Of a stretch of DNA of 64,000 bases, positions 11,912 through 24,301 are shown one piece after another. Source of the stretch: Homalodisca vitripennis (lineage: Eukaryota > Arthropoda > Insecta > Hemiptera > Cicadellidae); NCBI RefSeq assembly GCF_021130785.1, contig NW_025777962.1, positions 19,201-83,200 on the forward strand. The letters run 5' to 3'. How positions within the stretch are numbered: position 1 is the first letter of the stretch; every line of letters starts with the position of its first letter. The notes below the pieces were generated by a model. The model worked only from the letters and a program-made list of their open reading frames with translations. It ran no database searches and was not told the DNA's origin. The position numbers and the translations under genes were made by a program.

Positions 11912-14900
11912 GCCCCCATGGTTAAAATTCCAAAGCATTAGATCACTGTGAAGTACAACGGAGTGGTTTAAACACAATACGGTTATTAAAATTTGATTCA
12001 ACAGTTTAGAAAAGTGTTGTTGGAAAAATAACTTTTCTAATATAATCTTTTTAACTAGATATTAAAATTTATGACAGAAACTTATTGGTGGCTTTATGAC
12101 AATATTGTATTACTAATCGAAGAGTTTTAAATTTTAAGTATACATAAATATTGTTAGGGATATGTATTATGTAAGGGATAAAATCTTACTCAATAAAACT
12201 TAGAGTAATACTTTATTTCATTGAGTTAGGTTGTTTTAACAGTCTTCAAGTAATAAAATTCTGTTGAGGGTGAGAGCGTCAGTATAACGCAAGATTTTGC
12301 TGAAATAAAAATGATCACATAGTTGAAAATAGATAAACAGACATACATAAATAAAATCTTTTTAGTGTCACTAGTGATTACCATATCAATAGAACCATAT
12401 GACATCTCAGCAAAGAATGTTTTGGCTTTCGGGTTATAATATTTTTGGAAACTATATAACATTTCTGGGAAGTTTCGTACGAGAGCGTTAGCAAAAGACA
12501 TATTTCCGTAAAATCTATTTAATATGTAAAATGTATTTATCTTGCTCATTAAACATTATACGATGTGATTTTTAACTTTTGGTTCAATACATATTCCTTA
12601 GTTACTTCTGAAATTTTTGTGGCATCATTGTTGCTGTAAGAACTATTTAACGCAGTGTTTATTTTTCAAAACTGTATTACTCAAAGTGTTATCATACCAC
12701 CAGTTCATAGTATGCGACTCAAAACAGCAGTTTAGTTCATTGTTTATTCTAATTAAAACAATTCAAACCAAGAACTAATCAACTAATCGTTTCCCGAAAT
12801 AATTTATGAGCACTATCCGAGTTTACCTATATGCATACTATATCAACTTAATAGATATTTGAAAACTATTGTATTTTTATAAAAGCTCAATTGCTTTTAT
12901 TTTATACAGGAACTTTAAGAGAATTTACATTTTAAATGTGCTAACGTCTGCATTTATAATAACTAGACATGTTTCGGGCGGGAGCAGTTCCGTCTCAATA
13001 TAAATTAAGATACTAAGATACATGTAACTCCGTATAGTGTGTGGGCGGTTAAATATATCGTAGTATGTTGGGAGAAATTCACAGATAAGGCGCGAGTTGG
13101 TCTCTGATAACAGCGGCATTCAATTAAGATCAGAGACTTGGATAAGGCAGGCTGAGATAAATGTCTGACATTTTACTGAGACGTCCACGAGACAACTTAA
13201 ACTAAGCAACGTTTGAACCCCATAAATAGATCACCTTGTTTACTATCTTTTACTATACTATCTATCCTTTGTTAATCATGCATTTGTAGCATTGCTTTAA
13301 GAGGAAAACCGAGTTCTACACGAGCTTTTTGGAAAAAAAACATATCACTTTGCAACACTTATCTCAGTATCATAAAGGAATTCTATTCTCTTCTAAAAAT
13401 TAAAATTAGGCTATTGCCGGTTTTCATATAAGGTTCATACTATTTATGCACAACACAAATAACTTTATTGAAAGAAAAAACTATTTTGTATTTATATAGC
13501 AAAATATGGTTATAATAACTGGATAATCTTATACTTAATAAAAGTGCTTGAAAATCCGCTTAAAAAATTTTCTTTGATGTCTTAGAATTTTAAATTTAGT
13601 ATAGTTTCTTCCTTTGGAAAAGTGCAACTCAACGCGCATTTCTAATAGAAGTCAATTTTTCAATTTGTTCCAACCACATACTTTTCTATATTTTCAGTTT
13701 TTACAAATAGGCTAACCAACAAAAAGTGTAATGTACAAACCGGACTAAACTGAAGCTTATATATGGGTCGTTCACTATACTAGTGCACATAATAGTACAT
13801 ATCTGTTTATTAGAGTACAGAGATTACTTTTTTAATTATTTTGGGAATTTTTGTAACTCATGCTTTCATCATGCAGGTTGTATTCCAAATGAGTCCCACC
13901 TAAAAAATGTGTAAGTTAGGTGTTATAGTTATTACCTTTGCGAGAACTGTACAGAATACATTTACTAAACACAACACATAAATAAAAATGGATTTAGTCA
14001 GAGGTTAATGTTCACACTGAAGATTGTCTATACGGAAATCACTTATGTAAAATAAATAATTTTCAAAAAAAGGGTTTTAGTTCACGATTATTCTAATACA
14101 TTAAAAGAATTTGTTACATGCTAGATCGTTAATTAATGATAAATTTTATATTTTAAACATACCCAGTTAAAAAAACAAAATGACGTGCCTGGAAATCCTG
14201 TTTAATATAGATACAGGCAAATAAAACGCACTCACATTATTGTATGTATCGTTATAATGGAAGTGGTAAATCTATAACACTATTTTTAACTGTTTGGTTT
14301 ATGAATGCCATTGTGAGCGACATTACTGACATATTAAATCTTACATCTATTACGAAAGCTTATGTTTGAGGTGGACTGCCCCGACTTTTTCTAAAGAAAC
14401 ACATTCTGAGTGATTGCGTGATATAATATCATGTGATTTCTATGCAATACCATCGTCTCGATGAACTAAGCCAAAAACAGTCCAAGCAAAGATGCGGGAG
14501 AGAACGGACTTTATCTCCAAGGACTTAGATCTATTCAATGTGAAAAGTGGCAACCCTCATAAATCGTCTGCTGGCTCTTCTTCATTAAATACTATCGCAC
14601 ACGCACATCCACATACACGCACCGCAATGCTTCGATAATAATATTCCATTATTAATTGTTAACGATGTTGTATTCCTCAATCCTCATTTTCTATCCTAGT
14701 TATTGTTTTAATTTTTATTGCAAAACTGTGCCCTCATTGTATTTATTAACGTTTATCAGTTGTTCAAGATCTGTTGTTGTTGCTAATACTTGCCTTGTAT
14801 TTTTAATGGCTATTGCTAGTGTATTATAGTATAAATGCCATTTTGTATTGCGTGAGTATTGTTTTTTAAATTTTTCATAAATTATTTCATATTGTATCAT

Positions 14901-17463
14901 TGTTGTATTAAATTTGCTGATGCCGTTGGAATAAAGAATAAAGACAAATTGTGACCAATATATATTTGAATAGAATAAAATAAACGATGTATTTAGGATC
15001 TACCAATAAACTATGTTGCTTTAATTATTGTTACTACTTATAATCACGCAACAAATAAAAGTATCAAAGAGGCAAGAAACACAACATTTTCCTTTGTACA
15101 AGAGGTGAGAGTCTGACTAGAATAAATACAATACAGTTCACCGACAAACATAAGCATGTCTCATATATTGACATGAGGTTCGCTGTTTTCCGACCTGTAA
15201 TCCGAGTCAGAAAGTCACGTGACTGTAACCTACCACTGACCTCTCTTTGTTTGAGTCAACAATACGTGGTCGCGTATTGTTTGAAACTTCTCTAGTGGTC
15301 ACATTACATGACACGGAGTAATAGTGACTGACGTTCACAGACATCTGATTTTCACAGTTGGGTTATTTTAAACGCAACTTTAATATCGTTCTGAGAAACG
15401 ATTCAAAAAATATATCTAGTTGCAAAAACTCTCCGCCAAATCCATCAAATCAAACCACTTTCAGTTTATTTGTGACTCGAAATATATGTAATTATAAGTA
15501 GGATTATTTTCTAAATATTTCCTGTCGCAAAGATATTCTTAGAAACAAAGTACTTTTTACTTCATGACGTAAATAATGCAGAATAATTTATTTATATTTA
15601 ACGTCGAAAATTTTTGCAAGAACGTATTTCAGGTTATTTGATAACAAAAATACATTTTTATGAATTCAAATAAAACATACTTATGATTTTTCTATAATCA
15701 TAAATTGTATATGCAGCTCATAAAAAATATATATAAAGTAAGTGGATTATTATTAAATAATAAGGCCTATTGATATTTGATTTATTATTACCTCTACTAT
15801 ACGTTCGGAAAAGAAAAATTTTCATTTACTTAACAGAAAATCAAATATTAATTTATATTTTTTTTTATCATAACATACTTGAAATAATTTCATTAACTTC
15901 TTACTTTGATTTAAAAAGTCTAAGGATTGTTGATTATTACGCAGTGTTCAATTAATTAACTAAAAGGTTATCATTATAATAAGGGTAACATTATAATTTT
16001 TTAATAATATATTATAAAATCGTATATTATTTATGTGAATTTATACTACGTTAAACATTGCTTTCTAATAGTCCAGTAAACAAATAAAAAAATAGTGTTA
16101 CAATGAGATAACACGTATTTAATTTTATAATTGCCATTTTTCTGATATACTAAATTAGTAAAGTTAAAAAATGCAATGTCATTAAAATGTCATAAATCAT
16201 TCAGAAGGCTTAAATATCTGTAGAACTTTCTTTAATTTTTTTCTATTTTTATGGAAAGTGGGCGACGATTGCACTCTTCCTTAAATTATACGTTACAAAG
16301 TAACCATCAATATCTAATCATTTATTTCTCTGGTTCACAAAAAGTTTATCAAAAATACCTCTTTGCCTTCTTTCGGATGAGATCTGAATGACCAATGGTG
16401 TCGGGATCCCATGATCAGTACTAACATTGCAGAAAAATGCCTATGTTTTCCACCAAATCTGAATCACCGTTTTTGGCGTAGTAACGCTCCTAATTGATAT
16501 CTAGGTGAATTATTTCCACATTCTCAACTGCAGAGAAATTAAATCCAGAGTCAAATATTTAGTGTTTCTTCCAGTCGTTCCTTATCCCCACAAAGACGCA
16601 AAATGGGAATGTTTGTAGGTGATTATGCATAAGAAGTGGGATTATAATAAAACCAGTCAATGAAAACACACATAGAGTATTATTTCACATGGAATAACCA
16701 AGAAGTATAGGGAAAAGCGAAGTTGTAAGGTACAATATTTCATTTACCTATTTAACGGATCCTAACTTAACATCAACGCGCCTCAACGGTGGGACGAATC
16801 ATGTCATCAGCAAATTATTTGATGATGTACAAACAAACAAACAAACAAAAACAAACAAAGAATATAGTTATGATATTTTATAAGAACCTACTACTAGTAC
16901 CTGAAATATATTTTTTAAAATTGTAGATGGAAACATTTATTGCATTCTATTCAGCTAAAAGTCAATAATAATATAAAGTTCACAACTAAATAAAATTTCA
17001 AATCTTACATCATCTTAACCAACAGATAAACTTTCTAAATAAACGTAAGATATATCTGTCTGACATGCCTAAGTTCTTACCCAATGTGCAATATTGATAA
17101 ACTATCAAAATATAAACAAAACTAAGCTAATTTTCGAATAGTGACTAACTGATGTAATTGTTCATGAATAACACATTATTTAACTAGTACTACAAAACAT
17201 GTGATAGGTTATAAGATGATCAATACTAGAAATATATAGTGATACAACACATTGAATGTCACATTCGATCTCTGAAAATAACCTAGGCACAATTACCTAG
17301 GACCTTTGAGTAAGTTTAAAATAATAGTTTAATAATTCTTTTACTACTACACTAAATATTGGAGGCCCTTTAAAATTAATTAAATCCAATATTCTTTTAT
17401 GTTTCTAATAATGACACAGTAGAATATAGTAAATTAACTTTATATTTACATATTTATCGTTCA
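11912..17463. other. Intergenic, between duplication edge and GR-A; no supported gene
   Basis: This is low-GC sequence with no gene I can support. A 107-codon minus frame at 12226-12549 contains a stretch (FPEMLYSFQKYYNP) that looks protein-like and ends near a GTAATC donor, but I do not recognise it. Around 14640-14950 the sequence ends GGAATAAAGAATAAAG, like the 3' tail of a retroelement on the plus strand. From about 17120 rightwards the DNA is homologous, with clear divergence, to the 3' flank of GR-B. Confidence 0.45.
16829..16859. repeat. (ACAA)n simple repeat
   Basis: A short run of ACAA units with one irregular unit. Confidence 0.9.
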
Positions 17464-17553
17464 TTATGCAGTCTGGAGAGTAGATAAAGCTTCCGTTACA
17501 CTTGAATCGAACTGCGTTAAGACTACGAGGTAAGTGAGCGTGGTAACCAATAT
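17464..17553 (-). pseudogene. GR-A terminal exon with TYLVVLTQF
   Basis: After the acceptor TTTATAG the frame reads ILVTTLTYLVVLTQF, then DSSVTEALSTLQTA and TAA. The TYhhhhhQF motif at the end of TM7 is the diagnostic signature of insect GRs. The exon sequence is far better conserved between GR-A and GR-B than the flanking introns. Confidence 0.85.
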
Positions 17554-18901
17554 CTATAAATAGATACCCGTAAATATAATAAGACGTGATCTATATTATT
17601 GTAACAGTTAAAAAATAAACTGTTTTTGAGAGAATAACAGAGATAAGCTGGTATACTCTTTATAAATTATTAATACATTTTGTATAGAAAAGTTTGTCAA
17701 CGTGGCGAATTTTGAACATCCAGGTATAGGAAACAATTATAAATCGTAGCATTTTCAAAACATTGAGTGAATATTTAAAACTGTTAGGGTTGACGTATGA
17801 ACAGATGAGTAAATACTAAAATATATACAAGGACAATATTGTTTGACTTTCGAGTAGATTTGTTTTTAATCTTTTTTTTAGAATCGCCTTTTTTAATGTA
17901 TTTTTTGGCTCTTTAATGTTTTGTTAAATTTTTCATTTCTTCACATATTACAAATCCTCAGTCCTTCCTGACTTAAATATCTTACAAGAAGATGTGAATA
18001 ATTTGTAATCAAATTAAATATATTGTGGACCTCATGCTGTTTATTTTAAAAAGAACGGTAATAATAACAAACTACCATGAAACGAAAATATTAGTTGTTA
18101 TATTTACAAGTCCTCCTGCAACAGAATCCAACACCAACATTATGAACTAATACGGTTTATTAAAACATGTGTTAAGAAATTAATTAAGAAATCAGAAACG
18201 GATTATTAATATTTTCCATGCTATTCTATACCCCATGGGCCAATGAGATATATCACATGTATAGAATGCAATATTTTTAGGGCACTCAAGCTAAATTCAT
18301 TATTGGTGTAAAAAATATATACATTCTCTTTGATTGCTACCATATTAGGTTAATCGTTATTATTTAGGATGCCAAGCGATTGATATATAGAGAGTAATAA
18401 TTGGCTTACAAATATCATTTTTAAAAGTACCCGCGTTATAATACCAAATTTCAAATAGTTTTGTCTATATTCCATTTATAAAGTAGAACGCTTTCACGTG
18501 AGTTAGCTGTTTTATAAAGTGTTCTTATATTTTAGTTTTTTTTAAGTAAATTTCAATTTTAAATTACAAAACGCTATAACTACTGTAAATGCATCTGTAT
18601 ATTATACCTAAGAAACTAATTTAATCTCATGGCACGTAAGCTTGACTTATTTTGCATATTTATTTGTAAGTGATTCATTAAACAGAATTAAATTCATTAG
18701 CATTACTTAATTTCGTGCAACTAATATTCTTACAAACCATCTTTTCAAGTTTTATCCAACTTTAAAATAAAATATGTTGGCTTTATAATAAACTATTGTT
18801 ATTTTTGTTTAATGTAACCATTGTATGTACAATTGTTTTGCTTCTTATTTATATGTTCTAACGTACAAGAATTTTTATAAATTTACCTCAATTTTACTCA
18901 C

Positions 18902-18992
18902 ATTCACAAGTAAATTTCTATCCAGAACAGTGCAAACCATTCAGCAGAGGTGGTGAAGCATTCTCGTACACTGTATCTACGAGGAACTCAAT
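18902..18992 (-). pseudogene. GR-A exon with +1 frameshift
   Basis: It starts IEFLVDTVYENASPPLLNG as in GR-B (IEFLVDTVYDNGSPPLLDG), then an additional T in GGTTTGCAC shifts the frame and gives a TAG four codons later. In the shifted frame the reading VLDRNLLVN is recovered up to the GTGAGT donor, so the lesion is a single inserted base. Confidence 0.8.
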
Positions 18993-19243
18993 CTGTTTAC
19001 AAAAATATTAATTGATTCAATGTCAGGAATAAATAATGGCATAAACTAAATTAATATATAAAAATCTTCATTGATATTATAACCGTTCTACTTTAAAACT
19101 ATGCAATATAAAGTCTATTGATAAACATAGAATACACAGATGTCATTGATATTCATGACATCTGATAAAAGAATGGGCATATTTAAGTTATCGTTACAGG
19201 AAACAAGATTTAACAATGATTTTAAATTTTCACTGATACTAAC

Positions 19244-19315
19244 CTCATTCTTTACATCGGTAGACATTGATTGAGCACTCTTCGATAGTATTTCCAATAC
19301 GGTGCTTCGTCCTGT
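19244..19315 (-). pseudogene. GR-A 24-codon exon
   Basis: It encodes TGRSTVLEILSK followed by SAQSMSTDVKNE, the cytoplasmic linker before TM7 in GRs. Acceptor TTAAAG|ACA and donor GAG|GTTAGT, phase 0 at both ends. It has the same length as the GR-B exon. Confidence 0.75.
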
Positions 19316-19372
19316 CTTTAAAGATGACATGACAGTATTAATTGGCGCATATACAAGAAATCATCTGATACT

Positions 19373-19401
19373 ACCTTTATATACGAGGAGTATATAAAGG
19401 T
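19373..19401. repeat. Perfect 12-bp hairpin in GR-A intron
   Basis: The arms ACCTTTATATAC and GTATATAAAGGT are separated by GAGGA. They lie in the intron between the 93-codon and 24-codon exons, next to a (TA)n run at about 19425-19445. Probably a small palindrome or MITE trace. Confidence 0.7.
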
Positions 19402-20061
19402 ACTACCTTTATAGAACCTATATTTTTATATATATATATATATTGATGGATAATATCTACAATAGCGTAAGTTTGATGTATTAATTTAGAATCTACTAGA
19501 TCGTAAGTGCCAAATATAACATTATAATCAAATGAAATATATATTTCAGATTAGTATATATGTTATATAATATATCTTAGCGTTGTTATGGTGAAGATGG
19601 TGGATTCACTACGAATATTGAATTAAGCTCCACTTACCTTTCGTTGAAACACTAATACACAACGTTTGAATCATAATTCAAAGCTGCTGGGTAACCATAA
19701 TGAGCTCCTGTTAAGACCAGGTGTCATCGATGTCAAAACGATGCCATTAGTTCATTTTTACGACTTCGTCGGCAATATATTATGGATCTCTTTTAGTCAG
19801 ACATGGACCCCAGATTACAGGAGTCAATAGGTACCTGTTTCTAACTTAGTCTTTGCACTAAGGGTAGCTGAGGGGACCTTATATTCAATATGCTCACATA
19901 TCTTGCAGTGACATATTTATTTCCTTTAAAACCATTTTATATTAGGTAAATAATGTTGTCAAACACAGAAATTATTAAATATAAATATTTCAGTGATTCT
20001 GTCAAAATTATTGTTATTATTTTGATATTTTATATAAAAAACTGTGTCTGGTATTTTTTAC

Positions 20062-20340
20062 CTGAATGGTTAAAGCGTTTGAGAACTCATTGATACAAGC
20101 AAAGGTAAAGAAGTTCCATGACCACCCACTGAGAAGACGTAAAGTTCTAGAAGTTATTCCAGACGCACTTCCTCTGATAATACTGTAGCAATGAAATGTA
20201 AAACTGGCGTAATGGATGAAAAGTTGAATTCCGAGAGAGGCACCAAAGGCATCATATAAATGGACAATTATACGTTGTTGGTTCAACCACAATAGACGAT
20301 AGGCACGCACTGTGTTAGCTTTGGAATAGGTTGCAAATGC
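20062..20340 (-). pseudogene. GR-A exon (TM5-TM6 region), open
   Basis: A phase-0 exon of 93 codons between an acceptor ending TTCATTAAG and the donor CAG|GTAAAA. It contains VRAYRLLWLNQQ and YDAFGAS, characteristic of the GR intracellular loop and following membrane helix, then a second hydrophobic segment ending CINEFSNALT. It has the same length as the GR-B exon. Confidence 0.8.
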
Positions 20341-21268
20341 CTTAATGAACAATAAACATGTTAGTTCGTATCTAATATGTATGTTACCTACACAATTTAT
20401 TTTATAATTTTTACTATAATTATCATGAGTAAATCTGAACTCTATGTGCAACAACAGAATCATACTTTCAGATTAAGTATCCTGTAGTTTGTACAAACTA
20501 CTCTAATCAAACCCAACATCCTGAAAGCGTACTTCACACTTTATATTTTGAGGACATATCAGGCTATTCAATCACTGAAAAAACGTCCAAAATTATTACA
20601 AAAAGTTTGTGTGAAATAAAACAAAAATCATTCCACACAAGTAGATTAAAAAGAAGATTTTTTCAATATTCTTACGGGTTTCATTGAATTTGAATACAGA
20701 ATATCATGTAGTAATTTTTCATACAGCATACTTTTAACTTGAAATTTCATAGATTAGTCACTTAGGTGGAAATAAAACTACATTTTAAATCCAAACGGAA
20801 ACTTCTTACTGTCAGAGTTTTCAGCTAACTTTTGTTTATAAGTTTTAAAACACACAGGAGTAATACGTTACATTCGTGTATTACAAGACATAGTTTTTTA
20901 TTATTAATAATGTAATTGCAGTACTGTATTATTTTAATATATGATATATTTTGGTTCCAAGGAGTGTTGTATTTATTTTTCTCTTACCAATATCATAATA
21001 CAAACAACATAATATTTGATCATGTTCACTTCTATACAGAGAATCAAAAACTATCGTTACTATGATTCTGTTTAATACACAAAAATTAAAAATATATTAA
21101 AACCCATTAGAAACAAAAGCAGAAATTAATTTATTTAAAAATTGTATGTAAGAATACAGTTTTTATTTCATAAAGGATTGTTTCAACACAGTTGTACATC
21201 GATGCCAAACCCGTAAACTTTACCATAAACATTAAGAGTTATCACTTATTTCCAAAATCATTACTTAC

Positions 21269-21303
21269 TTTCGTCAGATGATGATTCAGTTGTTTTCAGC
21301 AAT
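21269..21303 (-). pseudogene. GR-A remnant of the exon encoding the RLNHHLTN motif
   Basis: On the minus strand, codons for QLNHHLTK precede a GTAAGT donor, matching the end of the GR-B exon 42489-42749 (RLNHHLTN). The codon just upstream is TGA, and similarity stops after about 35 bases. The host gene was broken here by a rearrangement or insertion. Confidence 0.6.
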
Positions 21304-21453
21304 TCCATCATTGAAGTAACTCTTAATATTAAGAGGGACTTGACCAGTGCAGTCTTTGCTCACAAGCTCTGTACCGCCTAAATCAAAGGTCGTAATCCAA
21401 ATCCAAAAGGTAGACTCGAAAATTAAATTCTGATAAGAAATGTTCTATCACTT
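21304..21453. other. Unassigned spacer between GR-A break and LTR element
   Basis: This is about 150 bp without similarity to the GR-B gene. It and the sequence right of the LTR element (from 25109) would have been contiguous before that element inserted, so both belong to one older, unidentified sequence. The last four bases, ACTT, are the target duplication. Confidence 0.4.
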
Positions 21454-22259
21454 TGTACCGTTTTTATAGCACATATTTTAAATTTATATGGAGCTAATAC
21501 TTTATAAATTAAACAACTTTTCGGAAATACTTGGTTTATTCCGAAGTTCAAGTTTACCAAAAAAATTAACAAAGTTTACAAACTTTTGATTCGATTTTCT
21601 TCAAAACTTCACACAATCGAACAAATCTAATTAAGAGTCTGATTAAAAATGAATTAAAATTAAAATGAAACTAAAAATTTATACGTCTCAAAAAATGGTT
21701 TTAAATTAACAAAATAAAATAAAAGTTCTCTTCTCAAAATACTCAAAATCAATATAACACAAAACTTGATATTAACTTTATGACCAAAATTTAATTCACA
21801 ATACTTCAAAAATGTAATTAATTCTCAGACTCTGAAAGATGGGAAACTTTAGAAATTTTAATTACAACAGTATAAAAAATCAAAGATATTAACTAAAACG
21901 CTGGTACGGGACTTACTACTTTGAAGATTACGGAGGCTGATAGGGATTTAATACGCACTGAAGAAAAATTAAAAAACTTGAATTAAATTTACACGCGATA
22001 AAAAATGGAATTACTCTAAATCCCACACTATAGGGTTAGAGGAAGAGCTGCGATTCTCAACAGGGACCTTGTCGTCGTGGCTTCAAGACTCGAACTGAAT
22101 CCTCCAGCGAGCCGGGAGGAACGCATCACCCGATACGTCACTGACCGATCAGCTGATTGCCGGTCCAACTGAACAAACAAAGTCCCCGCACCGCGTCTAG
22201 TTAATAAGAGCCTACTTCCTACCGCGATTCAGCATAAATGAATTTGAAACTATGGTACA
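21454..22259. repeat. Left LTR of LTR element
   Basis: Starts TGTACC, ends GGTACA. It is nearly identical to the repeat at 24302-25104, with only a handful of single-base differences. Confidence 0.85.
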
Positions 22260-22385
22260 TATTTTCCCTAGCCCGAAGCTGCAATCACGGTAGGAACCTA
22301 AACCTTTAAACACTCATCCCGGACTAAGTACAATAATATCCCTCCACATGCACACTTTTAAATAACAATTCTTTTGTACTTATCA

Positions 22386-22700
22386 CTACGTGGAGGCTGT
22401 GATGTGTAGTCCGAGGGGTGATGTGGTAGAAGGTGTCCGACGTCCAGTGTGGGTCCCCAGGTAGCCATCGCAGAGGGATGTGGTAGGTGAGGAGTAGAGG
22501 CAGGTAGCTTCTCCAATGATTGTACGGCCGGTGCAGTGCGGCGGCCTCGTTGATCTCGTGGTTGGCTGGCTCTGGTTCGCTAATAGCACTGCTACCTGCT
22601 CCTCCAATCTAATAACAATTTCAGCCAGCGAGGCATTGAGCTCTTGGAGGACATTCCTTTTACAAAATATTCCCTCCGTATAATTGTATGGCTGTCAGTC
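22386..22700 (-). other. Possible coiled-coil frame inside LTR element
   Basis: On the minus strand an open frame starts near 22700 with a leucine-rich amphipathic stretch (ELNASLAEIVIRLEEQVAVL) and continues as a Ser/Thr/Pro-rich tail to the stop near 22386. It is in the inferred sense direction of the LTR element and could be a gag-like relic. There is no zinc knuckle or other family motif, so this is only a suggestion. Confidence 0.25.
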
Positions 22701-22910
22701 TTTCACGGTGTTCTTATTGTACGCCTGCGCCAGTGTCACGAATGTAAACCATTACCAGATGTTGTTAATTACAATACAATCAATTTACAGGGATTACAAT
22801 GGCACAATAATCAATTGTTTACACACAATAAACCTCATATAGTGATAAAAAAAACAATATTACATATCACTATCACTATTAATACAACTCATTGTATACC
22901 AAAAAAATAT

Positions 22911-23030
22911 TACCCTGTCCTTCTCTATTGGAAGGAACAGGGAACAACAACACCACAACATTACCAAAATTACCCTGTCCTTCTACATTTGAAGGAACAG
23001 GGAAGAAATATATCTCATGATATATCACAA
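22911..23030. repeat. 60-bp tandem duplication with hairpin cores
   Basis: CCCTGTCCTTC...GAAGGAACAGGG occurs at 22913-22942 and again at 22973-23002, exactly 60 bp apart. Each copy can fold into a stem of about 11 bp with one bulged base. It lies in the internal region of the LTR element. A 142-codon plus frame (22644-23072) runs through it but is probably fortuitous. Confidence 0.75.
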
Positions 23031-24301
23031 TACATCAGAATACATCTGTGTATTTACTTTATACACCATTAATGCCATTCATTGTCCCTGAAAATTACAT
23101 GGTTTACAACAACACTTCTATTACACACTTACACTGGCATTTTATATTATGACTTCTCATCTTAGCCATACAATTTCTGAAATAAAAACGTCGACACATC
23201 ACCCTTTTTATATTCCATTATTTATTTTTACTATTATAATAAGCTACTGGACTCTCATACTTAACTTGTTTTGTGTTTTGGGCCAAATTAATACATAATT
23301 ATATAATCAATTCTTGAAGTTAATTTAGAAATAAATTATATTGTCATTTTATTGTTTTTAGACCCATCTTCAATTCCTTTTCAACAATATAATTGTCCTG
23401 AAAATAAAACATACTGACCTTTGCCGGGGGGGAGTTAATGTTTATTGAGTTCTAAAATTTCACATTTCGAATTTAAATTTAAATTTAGAAATATTCACCT
23501 TTTAAGAAAAACAACCTATCTTTATTTAAAAAAAAAACACATTTAACCAGGATCGATATTTCATTATTATCTCCGATAAGCATTTATATCAGTGAGTTCA
23601 ATCATATTGCCCAGTCCTTTCTTTACTATCGAGTCATAATTACTTTCACTTATCATGCTCACTTTGTTTTCACTTATCAGGGTTCACTTCGCTTTCACTT
23701 ATCAGGTTCACTTGTAATAAAACTTTACGATACGGACTCTTACTAACAAATACTTTACAACGGGCTGAATTATTATTACTTGGGCACACCCGAACCTTTT
23801 TACAATTGCACAGGAAACTTTCACAATATTCCTATCTCCTGCCCTCATTGTTCTTGAACCTTTCATAACCATAATTATTTTATACTCCCTTTCAGATTAC
23901 TAGCATTGTCCCTAATATTTAATTTCAAAGGGACCTCAACATTTTTCAAAGTTTCTGACGGTGTCGTTTTCAAAAGCATTTCCGCCCCTAAAATTTTATT
24001 TAAAATATAATTCCTTTTTGAGCAACAGATCCACATGCGCTAGCTCCATTTTTATTTTAAAATAATTTTCTTAATATAAATCAAATATTCCAAACTCACA
24101 ATATTATTCTAAGTCCTCAGTCTTACACACTACACAAAATTATGCAGGTTTATACACAATTTTCAAGTTCATACAAGTCTTATACAAGTTACACACACTT
24201 ACAGGTATCAGACAAGTTTATGCAAGTTTACAAGTTCTTTCCTGTAAATAACCTGTTGTACAAGTTTATGCTCAAAAAGAAATAGCAGATTGCGCAAATT
24301 A

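Larger units (their letters stand above)
17464..21303 (-). pseudogene. Gustatory receptor pseudogene GR-A (5' truncated, frameshifted)
   Basis: The five last coding pieces of a GR can be lined up with GR-B using the same splice phases: an exon remnant 21269-21303, then 20062-20340, 19244-19315, 18902-18992 and 17464-17553. The 93-codon exon is open and about 70% identical to its GR-B counterpart. The terminal exon is intact and ends TYLVVLTQF plus a short tail. The exon at 18902-18992 carries one extra base (91 instead of 90), which shifts the frame and hits TAG. The remnant exon reads QLNHHLTK after a TGA. Homology ends near 21303, about 150 bp before an LTR element, so the 5' half is missing. 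A function is unlikely unless the extra base is a sequencing error and the 5' exons lie elsewhere. Confidence 0.85.

Noticed and set aside
12226..12549. 107-codon minus-strand frame
   Set aside because: Contains a protein-like stretch but no recognisable domain, no matching neighbour exons, and AT-rich low-complexity ends. Mentioned only within the intergenic entry.
22644..23072. 142-codon plus-strand frame in the LTR element
   Set aside because: Runs through the duplicated hairpins, opposite to the inferred element direction, with no family motif; best explained as chance.
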